Part shown: piece after piece, positions 7,516 through 15,538 of the stretch | Layout: each line of letters begins with the position of its first letter | How positions within the stretch are numbered: position 1 is the first letter of the stretch | NCBI GenBank assembly: GCA_023439605.1 | Contig: JAEXNS010000247.1 | Coordinates: 1-15,919, forward strand | Origin: Bacillota bacterium | Lineage (GTDB): Bacteria; Bacillota; Clostridia; Oscillospirales; Ruminococcaceae | Direction of reading: 5' to 3' | DNA: 15,919 bases | The notes under the pieces: generated by a model | Database searches by the model: none | The model's input: the letters and a program-made list of their open reading frames with translations, nothing else | Told to the model about the DNA's origin: nothing | Translations under genes and position numbers: made by a program

Positions 7516-8913
7516 GTGAAAAAAATTAAAAAACCTGTTTTTTTCGTTGTCTTTTTACTTATAATGGTGTTTTCGGCTTCTGTTTTATTGGGAATTACTT
7601 CTCAATACGGAGATATAGTGACAACATATATCAAAAGCGTAAAAGATATACGACTAGGTATTGACATTCAAGGGGGAGTTGATGTTACTTTCACTCCTGC
7701 AGACGGAATTGATGCTACAGATGAACAGATAGATTCTGTAAAAGAAGTTATGAAAGTAAGACTTTCTTCTTTGGGTATTAATGATAGTAATGTATATTCT
7801 GATTATAACAAGGACAGAATTATTGTAAGATTTCCTTGGCAATCAAACGAAAAAAACTTTGACCCTGAAGCCGCAGTAAAAGAATTGGGCGGTACTGCTA
7901 TGCTTACATTTAGAGAAGGAACTGAGCAAGACGAAAACGGTCTTCCAACAAGTCCTCTTGTTTTAAATGGTAATGATGTTTCTAAAGCTTTCGTTTCTGT
8001 ACAACCAAATGAAACTACTGGTGCACAAGATTACGTTGTTTCACTTGAGTTAACTTCTGAAGGTACAACAAAATTTGCTGAAGCTACTGGTAGATTATCT
8101 ACATCACAAGGTTCCATTTCTATATGGATGGATGAAACTATGATTTCAAATCCAACAGTACAAGCACATATAACTGATGGTAAAGCTATTATTTCTGGTC
8201 AATTTGATTATGAAGGTGCAAAAAGTTTAGCAGATAAAATAAACGCTGGTGCACTTCCTTTTAGTTTAACTACATCAAGCTTTAAAACTATCTCTCCACT
8301 TTTAGGTTCTGGTGCTCTTCAAGCAATGATTCTTGGTGGATTTATCGCATTTATTTTAGTTTCTTTATTTATGATAACAACATATAGATTGCCTGGCTTT
8401 GTTGCTGTTATATGTTTAGTTGGTCAAGTAGCAGGAACTCTAGCTGCTGTATCAGGATATTTTGCTTTTATGAATAGCTCTACCTTAACCATTCCTGGTA
8501 TCGCTGGTATCATTCTTTCAATAGGTATGGGTGTTGATGCTAACATTATCACAGCAGAACGTATAAAGGAAGAATTACGTTCTGGTAGAAGCTTGGATAA
8601 ATCACTTGATTTAGGTTACCAACGTGCATTTACTGCTATTTTTGATGGTAATATTACTGTTATCATTGTTGCAATTGCTTTAATGGGAGCTTTTGGTGTT
8701 CCTGAGAGTTTTTTTGCTAAAATGTTATCTTTCTTGTTCAGATGGTTTGGTGCAACAACTGAAGGTACCATTTATTCATTTGGTTACACATTAATGGTCG
8801 GCGTATTATTAAACTTTATAATGGGTGTGTTATCTTCAAAATTATTAATTGGTTCACTTTCCAAATTCAAACCATTAAAAAACAAAAAGTTATATGGAGG
8901 TGTAAGTAAATGA
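7516..8913 (+). CDS. secD: Protein translocase subunit SecD
   Basis: 465-residue membrane protein that, with SecF, uses the proton-motive force to help pull proteins out of the SecYEG channel. I set the start at GTG 7516, seven bases after AGGAGG (7503-7508). The same frame is open further upstream to a TTG at 7447, but that lies inside an inverted repeat and has no ribosome site. The protein starts with a lysine-rich stretch and a membrane helix (VFFVVFLLIMVFSASVLLGI). The first extracytoplasmic domain contains GIDIQGGVDVTFTP, a family hallmark, and the following P1 region is of the short Gram-positive type. Five further membrane helices include GIILSIGMGVDANIITAERI, with the conserved aspartate in the membrane, and LMGAFGV. 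Its TGA stop overlaps the secF ATG, implying translational coupling. Confidence 0.95.
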   Translation: MKKIKKPVFFVVFLLIMVFSASVLLGITSQYGDIVTTYIKSVKDIRLGIDIQGGVDVTFTPADGIDATDEQIDSVKEVMKVRLSSLGINDSNVYSDYNKDRIIVRFPWQSNEKNFDPEAAVKELGGTAMLTFREGTEQDENGLPTSPLVLNGNDVSKAFVSVQPNETTGAQDYVVSLELTSEGTTKFAEATGRLSTSQGSISIWMDETMISNPTVQAHITDGKAIISGQFDYEGAKSLADKINAGALPFSLTTSSFKTISPLLGSGALQAMILGGFIAFILVSLFMITTYRLPGFVAVICLVGQVAGTLAAVSGYFAFMNSSTLTIPGIAGIILSIGMGVDANIITAERIKEELRSGRSLDKSLDLGYQRAFTAIFDGNITVIIVAIALMGAFGVPESFFAKMLSFLFRWFGATTEGTIYSFGYTLMVGVLLNFIMGVLSSKLLIGSLSKFKPLKNKKLYGGVSK

Positions 8914-9848
8914 TCAAAGAAAACACCACAAAAATATATGATATACTAGGAAAGAAAAAAATATTCTTTACTTTTTCCTCTATATTGATTTTAATCTCAA
9001 TTATTTCTACATTTTTTGGTCTTAAAGTTGCTATTGAATTTAAAGGTGGAACTATGATTTCATATTCATACATAAATGAAATCGACTCGAAAGAAGCTCA
9101 ATCTAGAATTGAAGAAGTTTTAAACAACAAAATTATTCTTCAACAAGGGGATCTTTTTAATAGTGATAGAAAAAACCTAACAATTACTCTTGTTTCTACT
9201 GATGGAATATCTTCTGATTTACAAAACAATTTAACTAGTGCACTTAAAGAACAGTTTTCAGACAATGACATACAAATATTAGACTCAAATGACGTTTCCC
9301 CTTCATCTGGGCGTGAGTTTTTTATAAAATGTTTAGTTGCTGTTGCTTTTTCAGCTTTAGTATTGGTTATATACATTTCATTTAGATTTAAAAGAATTAG
9401 TGGATGGTCAGCTGGTATTTTCGCAGTTATAGCTCTTATTCATGACATTACAATAGCATATGGTGGATTTGTTATATTAGGATTTGAAATAAACTCAAAT
9501 TTTATGGCTGTAATACTAACTATTCTTGGTTATTCAATAAATGACACAATTGTTGTTTATGATAGAATAAGAGAAAACAAGCATCTTATGGGCCAATCTA
9601 CACCACTTGACAAACTTGTAAACACCAGTATATCACAGTCATTTTCACGTGCAATAAATACTTCATTGACAACTATTGCTTCAATGGCAGTAATTTCAAT
9701 AGTAGCATTTATTTATAAAGTTAATTCTATCTTAAGTTTCTCTGTACCTTTACTTATTGGTATGATAATAGGTACATATTCTTCTCTTTTTCTTGCTCCT
9801 TTACTTTGGGTCACATGGCAAACAAGAAAAGGTAAAAAAGACAATTAA
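8910..9848 (+). CDS. secF: Protein translocase subunit SecF
   Basis: 312-residue partner of SecD in the Sec export machinery. One N-terminal membrane helix (FFTFSSILILISIISTFF) is followed by IEFKGGTMISYSY, the SecF counterpart of the SecD hallmark, then an extracytoplasmic domain. From residue ~138 there are five membrane helices, including VILTILGYSINDTIVVYDRI with the conserved aspartate expected to take part in proton flow. The ATG overlaps the secD stop as ATGA and its ribosome site GGAGGTG is inside the end of secD. A strong terminator follows 15 bases after its TAA, so secDF is a two-gene operon. Confidence 0.95.
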   Translation: MIKENTTKIYDILGKKKIFFTFSSILILISIISTFFGLKVAIEFKGGTMISYSYINEIDSKEAQSRIEEVLNNKIILQQGDLFNSDRKNLTITLVSTDGISSDLQNNLTSALKEQFSDNDIQILDSNDVSPSSGREFFIKCLVAVAFSALVLVIYISFRFKRISGWSAGIFAVIALIHDITIAYGGFVILGFEINSNFMAVILTILGYSINDTIVVYDRIRENKHLMGQSTPLDKLVNTSISQSFSRAINTSLTTIASMAVISIVAFIYKVNSILSFSVPLLIGMIIGTYSSLFLAPLLWVTWQTRKGKKDN

Positions 9849-9863
9849 ATTCATCATAACTTT

Positions 9864-9891
9864 AAAAGCACCTTGTTTTCAAGGTGCTTTT
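9864..9891 (+). terminator. Terminator after secF
   Basis: Perfect 12-bp stem AAAAGCACCTTG / CAAGGTGCTTTT with a TTTT loop. The stem's own A and T tails flank it, so it could stop transcription in both directions. Confidence 0.85.
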
Positions 9892-9901
9892 ATGATATAA
9901 T
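9873..9901 (+). promoter_or_regulatory. Candidate promoter of the TIM-barrel/nrdR pair
   Basis: TATAAT (9896-9901) with TTGTTT (9873-9878) 17 bp upstream. The -35 falls inside the secF terminator hairpin. The ribosome site of the next gene is AAAAGGAG at 9927-9934. Confidence 0.5.
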
Positions 9902-9941
9902 AAATCATAAAGTTAAATTTTAAAACAAAAGGAGCATTTAC

Positions 9942-10730
9942 ATGAAAGTCGGTGTTTCTACTGCTTGTCTTTATCCTGAATTATTAGAAAATGCTTTATT
10001 TAAATTACTTGAGAGTGGAATAAATACTACTGAAATATTTATTAATTCTCATTGTGAACTAGATAAAAAATTTGTAGAAAATATGGCTAAAGTATTAAAT
10101 AATTTTAATGCCAAATGTGTTTCTTTACACCCTTATACATGTGCTTTAGAACCTATGATGTTTTTTTCTGCATATGAGAGAAGGATTTCAGACATTTTAG
10201 AGTATTATAGATGTTACTTTGAAGTGATGAATAAACTCAATGCTAAAATTTTTATATTTCATGGTAATAAATTAATAACAAATGTACACCATCATTTATA
10301 TTTTGAAAGGTTTCATAAGCTATTTACTTTAGGCAAAGAATACGGTATTACTGTAACTCAAGAAAATGTAGCAAGATGTCAAAGTTCTGCTCTTTCTTTT
10401 TTAACAGAAATGTCTGATTATCTAGGTGATAATGTTAAATTTACACTTGATGTAAAACAAGCAATCCGTTCAAATGAAGATCCATTTAACATAGTTAATA
10501 CATTAAAGTCAAAAATAATACATACACATATAAGTGATAATGGTCCAAATGGTGATTGTTTATTAATAGGAGAAGGTACTTTTGACATAATCCTTTTTTT
10601 AAAAAAACTAAAAGAGTTTAACTATTCTGGCGATATAATTTTAGAACTATATCGAAGTAATTATTCAACTGTTCTAGATTTAAATAAAAATTATAATAAA
10701 ATCAAAAATATAATAAAACACGAACTTTAA
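9942..10730 (+). CDS. Xylose-isomerase-like TIM-barrel protein (sugar isomerase/epimerase or AP-endonuclease fold)
   Basis: 262-residue protein of the xylose-isomerase-like TIM-barrel superfamily, which includes sugar-phosphate isomerases, epimerases and endonuclease IV; the precise reaction cannot be told from sequence. It opens with the first barrel strand MKVGVSTACLYPE. Likely metal ligands sit at the ends of later strands: glutamate 141 in TQENVAR, aspartate 170 in FTLDVKQA, histidine 196 with aspartate 199 in IHTHISDN, and glutamate 235 in IILELYR. Histidines 63 and 107 are also well placed. No signal peptide is seen. It shares a transcript with nrdR, starting 16 bases upstream of it, but nothing indicates a common function. 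Confidence 0.75.
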   Translation: MKVGVSTACLYPELLENALFKLLESGINTTEIFINSHCELDKKFVENMAKVLNNFNAKCVSLHPYTCALEPMMFFSAYERRISDILEYYRCYFEVMNKLNAKIFIFHGNKLITNVHHHLYFERFHKLFTLGKEYGITVTQENVARCQSSALSFLTEMSDYLGDNVKFTLDVKQAIRSNEDPFNIVNTLKSKIIHTHISDNGPNGDCLLIGEGTFDIILFLKKLKEFNYSGDIILELYRSNYSTVLDLNKNYNKIKNIIKHEL

Positions 10731-10746
10731 TTTTGGGAGGGTATAT

Positions 10747-11193
10747 ATGAAATGTCCTTATTGCGGTTTTGAAGATACAAAAGTTATAGATTCACGTCCT
10801 GCTGACTCAAAAAAAAGAAGACGTCGAGAGTGTACAAACTGTTCAAAAAGATTTACCACATACGAAATTGTTGAAGTTCCTCTTCTCATGGTACAAAAAA
10901 AAGATGGTACTTTTGAGCCTTTTAAAAGAAATAAACTTATAGATGGTATATACAACGCAATTAAAAAGAGACCTATTAGCATTGATGAAGTCAATAATCT
11001 TGTTGATGAAATTGAAAACTTTTATGCAAATGAAATGAAAACTCAAATAAATTCAAACGAAATTGGAGATATGGTCTTAGAAAAATTAAAAAAACTAGAT
11101 CTCATTGCATATATTAGATTTGCATCTGTATATAAGGATTTTACTGATGTAGAAAGCTTTATTAAAATAATTTCTGAATTAAATGAACAATAA
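10747..11193 (+). CDS. nrdR: Transcriptional repressor NrdR
   Basis: 148-residue regulator that represses ribonucleotide reductase genes according to the ATP/dATP level. The N-terminal zinc ribbon has cysteines 3, 6, 29 and 32 (MKCPYCGFED and CTNCSKRF) and a basic patch KKRRRR. The ATP-cone domain follows (VQKKDGTFEPFKRNKLIDGI through VYKDFTDVESF). The length is the usual one. The ribosome site GGGAGGG is six bases before the ATG. No ribonucleotide reductase gene or recognisable pair of NrdR boxes is in the window. Confidence 0.97.
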   Translation: MKCPYCGFEDTKVIDSRPADSKKRRRRECTNCSKRFTTYEIVEVPLLMVQKKDGTFEPFKRNKLIDGIYNAIKKRPISIDEVNNLVDEIENFYANEMKTQINSNEIGDMVLEKLKKLDLIAYIRFASVYKDFTDVESFIKIISELNEQ

Positions 11194-11198
11194 ATATG

Positions 11199-11227
11199 TA
11201 GACAAATTTATATCTTTATGATAAAAT
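11199..11227 (+). promoter_or_regulatory. Candidate promoter of the epimerase-like gene
   Basis: TAGACA (11199-11204), a 17-bp spacer and TAAAAT (11222-11227), just after nrdR. If used, the mRNA leader contains the whole of repeat copy 3. A weaker alternative, TTGCTC-N17-TACTTA (11416-11444), lies after the repeat. Confidence 0.4.
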
Positions 11228-11273
11228 AATAAAGCATTGTTAATTTTATTTATTTAATTTTAACATCTGTTTT

Positions 11274-11409
11274 GTTACTATTCAGCCATATGTATAAAGT
11301 AGAGGTGTTTTACCGAAGGTCTAGGGCGACTGGAAAGCCCAGTCGACTCCGCAGAGTCGAAACTCATGTAAAATCCCCTAAGCTTTCCCTTTAGTGACTG
11401 AATAGTAAC
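11274..11409 (+). repeat. MITE-like repeat copy 3 with perfect 8-bp target duplication
   Basis: 136-bp, the longest copy. The ends GTTACTATTCAGCC and GACTGAATAGTAAC pair over 12 bp, then one mismatch. The direct repeat TCTGTTTT flanks it at 11266-11273 and 11410-11417. Core hairpins: CGACTGG/CCAGTCG (11327-11333 with 11339-11345) and CGACTC/GAGTCG (11344-11349 with 11354-11359). It lies upstream of the epimerase-like gene, whose AGGAAGG ribosome site (11447-11453) is outside the element. Confidence 0.93.
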
Positions 11410-11460
11410 TCTGTTTTGCTCTTTAACATATTTTTAAATACTTAATAGGAAGGTTTTTTT

Positions 11461-12471
11461 ATGAATTTTGCAAAAATAATTAATTTCAATGGTATGCCAT
11501 GTGTCGAGTTGAGCGTTGATGATTATACTGCTTTAATAGCTTATGAAATAGGTAGTAATGTAATACGTCTTCGAAATACAAAAAATTCTGTAGATGTATT
11601 TAGATTTAATGACTCTATTTCACCAGAAGAATTATTAAAATCTGCGGAAGTATGGGGACTGCCTCTTTTATATTTACCAAATAGATTTGCTGACGGTATT
11701 TTAAAAACCTCAGATGCTACATATCATTTACCTGTAAACGAAGGTGAACCATACAACAACCATATTCATGGCTTCATTCACAAACGTGTTCACTCTATTG
11801 TTGAATATGATTGTGATGAAAATAAATCATGGCTAAAAACACAATATCTTTACGATGAAAATGATGATTTTTTTCAGTATCTACCTGTCAAGTTTAATGT
11901 AGAATATACTTTTACTTTGTCAAATGAAGGTTTAGATGTAAATATAAAATTCACAAATTTATCAGAAAAAGTTCTTCCAATGGTTTTGGCATCACATACT
12001 GCAATACAAGCACCTTTTGTTGATGAAGGAAAATTACCCGATATAAGAATAAGCGTTCCTGTTTTACAAAAATGTGAGTTAAACGAAAGATGCTTACCCA
12101 CTGAAAGAATTTTAGACTTAACACCATGGGATGTAGAATACAATAATGGAACAAAAGTACCTGTTTTACAAAATATAGACAATGATATGTATTTAGCTGA
12201 TAAACTTTTTGTTGAAGATAAAGATTTTTATGGAATGATAGCAGAAGATATAGCTAAAAAAGTGAAAATCTTTTACGAAGTCTCAAACGAGTATAGATTT
12301 TGGATTATATGGAATGACAAAGGCTTTAACGGATATTTTTGTCCTGAGCCAATGACTGCGATGATCAATTCTCCAAATCTAAATATGCCAAACTATATTT
12401 CAGGATACAAGGAAATAATACCAAACAATACATTTGAAACAAAACAAAGATTCTTTGTTAAAAAATATTAA
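11461..12471 (+). CDS. Aldose 1-epimerase (galactose mutarotase)-like protein
   Basis: 336-residue protein of the GalM-like superfamily, which interconverts alpha and beta anomers of sugars or acts on related substrates. Expected catalytic features are visible: HIHGFIHKRVHS with histidine 103 in the HGF motif, ASHTAIQAPF with histidine 179 at the site of the catalytic histidine, and CPEPMTAMINSPN with glutamate 296 where the family base lies. The fold is a beta-sandwich throughout. There is no signal peptide, so it should be cytosolic. It lies between two repeat copies in the same orientation, next to the cellobiose phosphorylase gene, which releases glucose; a role in anomer conversion is plausible but the substrate is inferred only. 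Confidence 0.8.
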   Translation: MNFAKIINFNGMPCVELSVDDYTALIAYEIGSNVIRLRNTKNSVDVFRFNDSISPEELLKSAEVWGLPLLYLPNRFADGILKTSDATYHLPVNEGEPYNNHIHGFIHKRVHSIVEYDCDENKSWLKTQYLYDENDDFFQYLPVKFNVEYTFTLSNEGLDVNIKFTNLSEKVLPMVLASHTAIQAPFVDEGKLPDIRISVPVLQKCELNERCLPTERILDLTPWDVEYNNGTKVPVLQNIDNDMYLADKLFVEDKDFYGMIAEDIAKKVKIFYEVSNEYRFWIIWNDKGFNGYFCPEPMTAMINSPNLNMPNYISGYKEIIPNNTFETKQRFFVKKY

Positions 12472-12530
12472 ATATTAATGTTTAATCTGAAAAAAGTTTT
12501 TAATTTTAATTTTTTTAATTAAATTCATCA

Positions 12531-12659
12531 GTTAATATTTAGCCCCACACGTATGACTATATATGCCAAATGTCTAAGGGACTGGAAAGCCCAGTCGACT
12601 CCACAGAGTCGAAATCTCTACAAAATTACCTATGTTACCTATAGTCGCTAAATATTAAT
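12531..12659 (+). repeat. MITE-like repeat copy 4
   Basis: 129-bp copy in the same orientation as copies 1 and 3. The ends have drifted (GTTAATATTTAGCC and CGCTAAATATTAAT) but still pair with each other. The flanks ATTCATCA and TTTCATAA match at 6 of 8 positions, consistent with a decayed target duplication. The core hairpins are GACTGG/CCAGTC (12580-12596) and CGACTC/GAGTCG (12596-12611). It occupies the middle of the 317-bp gap before the cellobiose phosphorylase gene; the rest of that gap is AT-rich sequence and the promoter. Confidence 0.88.
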
Positions 12660-12698
12660 TTTCATAAGCTTAAATTAAATAATTTTTTGATAAATAGC

Positions 12699-12727
12699 TT
12701 GAAAACATATTCATAATATGATATAAT
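12699..12727 (+). promoter_or_regulatory. Promoter of the cellobiose phosphorylase gene
   Basis: TTGAAA (12699-12704), a 17-bp spacer and TATAAT (12722-12727), 61 bases before the ATG. The ribosome site AAAGGAG (12775-12781) is seven bases from the start. No clear operator was recognised. Confidence 0.7.
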
Positions 12728-12788
12728 TTTTATAATCGTTTTGCAATTAAATAATTACTTAAATAATAACTAATAAAGGAGTTTTAAA

Positions 12789-15224
12789 ATGAAATTCGGT
12801 TTTTTTGATGACCAAAGCAAGGAGTATGTAATCAATTCTCCTAAAACACCTTATCCATGGATAAATTACTTGGGTACACAATCATTTTTCTCATTAATCT
12901 CAAATACTGCTGGTGGATATCATTTTTATAAAGATGCCCGCTTAAGAAGAATTACTCGTTACCGTTATAATAATGTTCCTGTTGATATGGGTGGTCGTTA
13001 TTTTTACATTAACGACAATGATACAGTATGGTCACCAGGCTGGTCACCAGTAAAAACAGAATTAGATAGTTACGAATGCCGTCATGGTATGGGATACACT
13101 GTTATAAAAGGTAAAAAGAATAATATTTCTACAGAAGTTACTTTCTTTGTTCCTCAAAATTATAATGGTGAAATTCAAAAATTCACAGTTAAAAATGAAG
13201 GCACAGAAAAGAAAACTATAAAATTATTTTCATTTATAGAATTCTGTTTATGGGATGCTCAAGACGATAGTACAAACTTCCAAAGAAACTTTAATACTGG
13301 CGAAGTAGAAGTTGATGGTAGTACACTTTATCATAAAACAGAATACAAAGAAAGAAGAAATCACTTTGCATTCTATACAGTTAATACTGAAATCAATGGA
13401 TTTGACAGTGATAGAGAAACCTTTACAGGATTGTACAACGGTTTCGATAAACCTCAAACTGTATTTGCAGGTAAACCATCAAATTCAGTTGCTGATGGTT
13501 GGTCTCCAGTAGCTTCACATTATATCGAAATCACTCTTGAAGCAGGTGAATCCAAGGATTTAATTTTTATTTTAGGATATGTTGAAAATCCTCAAGAAGA
13601 AAAATTCAATGCTGACGGTTCTATGAATAAATCAAAAGCAAAAGCAATGATGGAACAATTCAACACTACTGAAAAAGTAGATGCTGCTCTTGCTGAAAAC
13701 AAAAAAATGTGGGATGATTTATTATCAAAATATACAGTGTCCTCTCCAGATGATAAATTGAACAGAATGGTTAATATATGGAACCAATATCAATGTATGG
13801 TTACATTTAACATGTCTAGATCCGCTTCATATTTTGAAAGTGGTATAGGTCGTGGAATGGGCTTTAGAGATTCAAACCAAGATTTACTTGGATTTGTACA
13901 TCAAATTCCTGAAAGAGCAAGAGAAAGAATACTTGACCTTGCAGCTACTCAATTTGAAGACGGTGGTTGTTTCCATCAGTATCAACCTTTAACTAAAAAA
14001 GGTAATCATGAATTGGGTGGTAATTTCTCAGATGATCCATTGTGGATGATTTTATCAACTGCTGCTTATATAAAAGAAACTGGTGACTATGGCATTTTGG
14101 ACGAGATAGTACCTTATGAAAACAAAGAAGAACTTGCTAAACCTATGATGCACCATATTCAACAATCATTCTATCGTATAGTAAACAATTTAGGTCCTCA
14201 TGGTTTACCACTAAGCATGCGTGCTGACTGGAATGACTGTTTAAATCTAAACTGTTTCTCAAGTGCTCCTGGAGAAAGTTTCCAAACTTCAACATCTAAA
14301 GATGGAAAAGTTGCAGAATCTATTTTTGTTGCTACTTTATTTACATATGCAGGTCCTGAATATGTTGCATTGTGTAACTATAAAGGCGATACAGAAGCAG
14401 CTGCAAAAGCACAAGCAGAAATAGACAAAATGTCTGAAACTGTAATGAAATACGGCTATGATGGCGAATGGTTCTTAAGAGCATATGATGACTTTGGTAA
14501 AAAAGTTGGTTCAAAAGAATGCGAAGAAGGTAAAATATTTATTGAGCCTCAAGGTTTTGCTGTTATGTCTGGTCTTGGAAAATCAGAAGGCTTAGATATT
14601 AAAGCTCTTGATAGTGTTGATAAATACTTAAATTCAAAACATGGTTTAGTATTAAATAACCCTGCTTTCACAAAATACTATATCGAATACGGTGAAATTT
14701 CTACTTATCCAGGTGGTTACAAAGAAAACGCAGGTATATTCTGCCACAACAATGCTTGGATTATATGTGCTGAAGCATTTGTAGGTCGTGGAGACAAAGC
14801 TTTTGAATACTATTCAAAAATTGCTCCTGCTTACCGTGAAGATATTTCAGAATTACATAGAACAGAACCATATGTATATGCACAAATGATAGCTGGTAAA
14901 GATGCTAAGCGTCATGGCGAAGCAAAAAATAGCTGGTTAACAGGTACTGCTGCATGGAACTTTGTTGCTGTTTCCCAATATATACTTGGTATTATTCCTG
15001 ACTGGAATGGATTAAAAGTAGATCCTTCTATTCCAAGTGCATGGGATGGTTTTAGTATAACAAGAAAATTCCGTGGTTCAGTTTATGATATCACTATCAA
15101 AAATCCAAACCATATTTGCAAAGGTGTAAAATCTGTAACTGTAGATGGAAATGCAATCGAAGGAAATGTATTGCCAGTATTTACAGACGGTTCTACTCAC
15201 AAAGTTGAAGTAATAATGGGTTAA
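12789..15224 (+). CDS. cbp: Cellobiose phosphorylase (GH94)
   Basis: 811-residue cytosolic enzyme that splits cellobiose with phosphate into alpha-glucose 1-phosphate and glucose, saving ATP compared with hydrolysis. It begins MKFGFFDDQSKEYVI and closely resembles from memory the 811-residue enzyme of Clostridium thermocellum throughout. Domain order follows the family: N-terminal beta-sandwich (~1-270, with NYLGTQSFFSLISNTAGGY and RRITRYRYNNVP), a helical linker (~285-320), an (alpha/alpha)6 catalytic barrel (~325-730) and a C-terminal beta domain. The barrel holds GRGMGFRDSNQDLLGF and the ADWND motif at 479-483, whose aspartate 483 is the likely general acid. No secretion signal is present, so cellobiose must be imported; no transporter is in the window. 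A single-gene unit with its own promoter and terminator. Confidence 0.95.
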   Translation: MKFGFFDDQSKEYVINSPKTPYPWINYLGTQSFFSLISNTAGGYHFYKDARLRRITRYRYNNVPVDMGGRYFYINDNDTVWSPGWSPVKTELDSYECRHGMGYTVIKGKKNNISTEVTFFVPQNYNGEIQKFTVKNEGTEKKTIKLFSFIEFCLWDAQDDSTNFQRNFNTGEVEVDGSTLYHKTEYKERRNHFAFYTVNTEINGFDSDRETFTGLYNGFDKPQTVFAGKPSNSVADGWSPVASHYIEITLEAGESKDLIFILGYVENPQEEKFNADGSMNKSKAKAMMEQFNTTEKVDAALAENKKMWDDLLSKYTVSSPDDKLNRMVNIWNQYQCMVTFNMSRSASYFESGIGRGMGFRDSNQDLLGFVHQIPERARERILDLAATQFEDGGCFHQYQPLTKKGNHELGGNFSDDPLWMILSTAAYIKETGDYGILDEIVPYENKEELAKPMMHHIQQSFYRIVNNLGPHGLPLSMRADWNDCLNLNCFSSAPGESFQTSTSKDGKVAESIFVATLFTYAGPEYVALCNYKGDTEAAAKAQAEIDKMSETVMKYGYDGEWFLRAYDDFGKKVGSKECEEGKIFIEPQGFAVMSGLGKSEGLDIKALDSVDKYLNSKHGLVLNNPAFTKYYIEYGEISTYPGGYKENAGIFCHNNAWIICAEAFVGRGDKAFEYYSKIAPAYREDISELHRTEPYVYAQMIAGKDAKRHGEAKNSWLTGTAAWNFVAVSQYILGIIPDWNGLKVDPSIPSAWDGFSITRKFRGSVYDITIKNPNHICKGVKSVTVDGNAIEGNVLPVFTDGSTHKVEVIMG

Positions 15225-15240
15225 AGAAACCTTTAAAATA

Positions 15241-15284
15241 ATATTAGGCTTTAGCGACTAGTTTAGTTCGCTAAAGCCTAATAT
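15241..15284 (+). terminator. Terminator after the cellobiose phosphorylase gene
   Basis: Perfect 17-bp stem (15241-15257 with 15268-15284) containing TAGGCTTTAGCGA, with a loop that can fold further. The T-rich tail that should follow is weak (ATTATTATT) and is formed by the end of repeat copy 5, which begins at the very next base. Confidence 0.75.
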
Positions 15285-15417
15285 ATTATTATTCAGCCAC
15301 TAAAGGGAAAGTTTACGGTTTTTCAAGGGTTTCGACTCTGCGGAGTCGACCGAGCTTTTCTGTCACCTTGGACCTTCGGCAAAATATCTCTGCCCATACA
15401 TATAGCTGAATAGTAAC
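15285..15417 (-). repeat. MITE-like repeat copy 5 (inverted)
   Basis: 133-bp copy opposite in orientation to copies 1, 3 and 4. The right end AGCTGAATAGTAAC is nearly canonical; the left end ATTATTATTCAGCC differs at two positions. The second hairpin CGACTC/GAGTCG (15333-15338 with 15343-15348) is perfect, the first is weakened by a mismatch. The flanks CCTAATAT and CAATATAT match at only 5 of 8 positions. Together with the terminator and the ychF promoter it accounts for the 314-bp gap. Confidence 0.87.
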
Positions 15418-15455
15418 CAATATATTGCACTTCGTAATTTGGAATAAATTTCTTC

Positions 15456-15484
15456 TTGTTATTATTTTATTTTTATGTTATCAT
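15456..15484 (+). promoter_or_regulatory. Candidate promoter of ychF
   Basis: TTGTTA (15456-15461), a 17-bp spacer and TATCAT (15479-15484), about 55 bases before the ATG. The ribosome site is AAAGGA at 15525-15530. Confidence 0.45.
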
Positions 15485-15538
15485 TATAACATATATGAGT
15501 TTAAATCAAAAAATATTATTTTGTAAAGGAATATTTAT

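Noticed and set aside
11194..11273. NrdR binding boxes near nrdR
   Set aside because: No pair of NrdR-box-like sequences at helical spacing was recognised on either side of the gene.
724..15417. The repeats as a CRISPR array or tandem repeat
   Set aside because: Copies are kilobases apart, differ in length, have inverted ends and lie in both orientations between unrelated genes.
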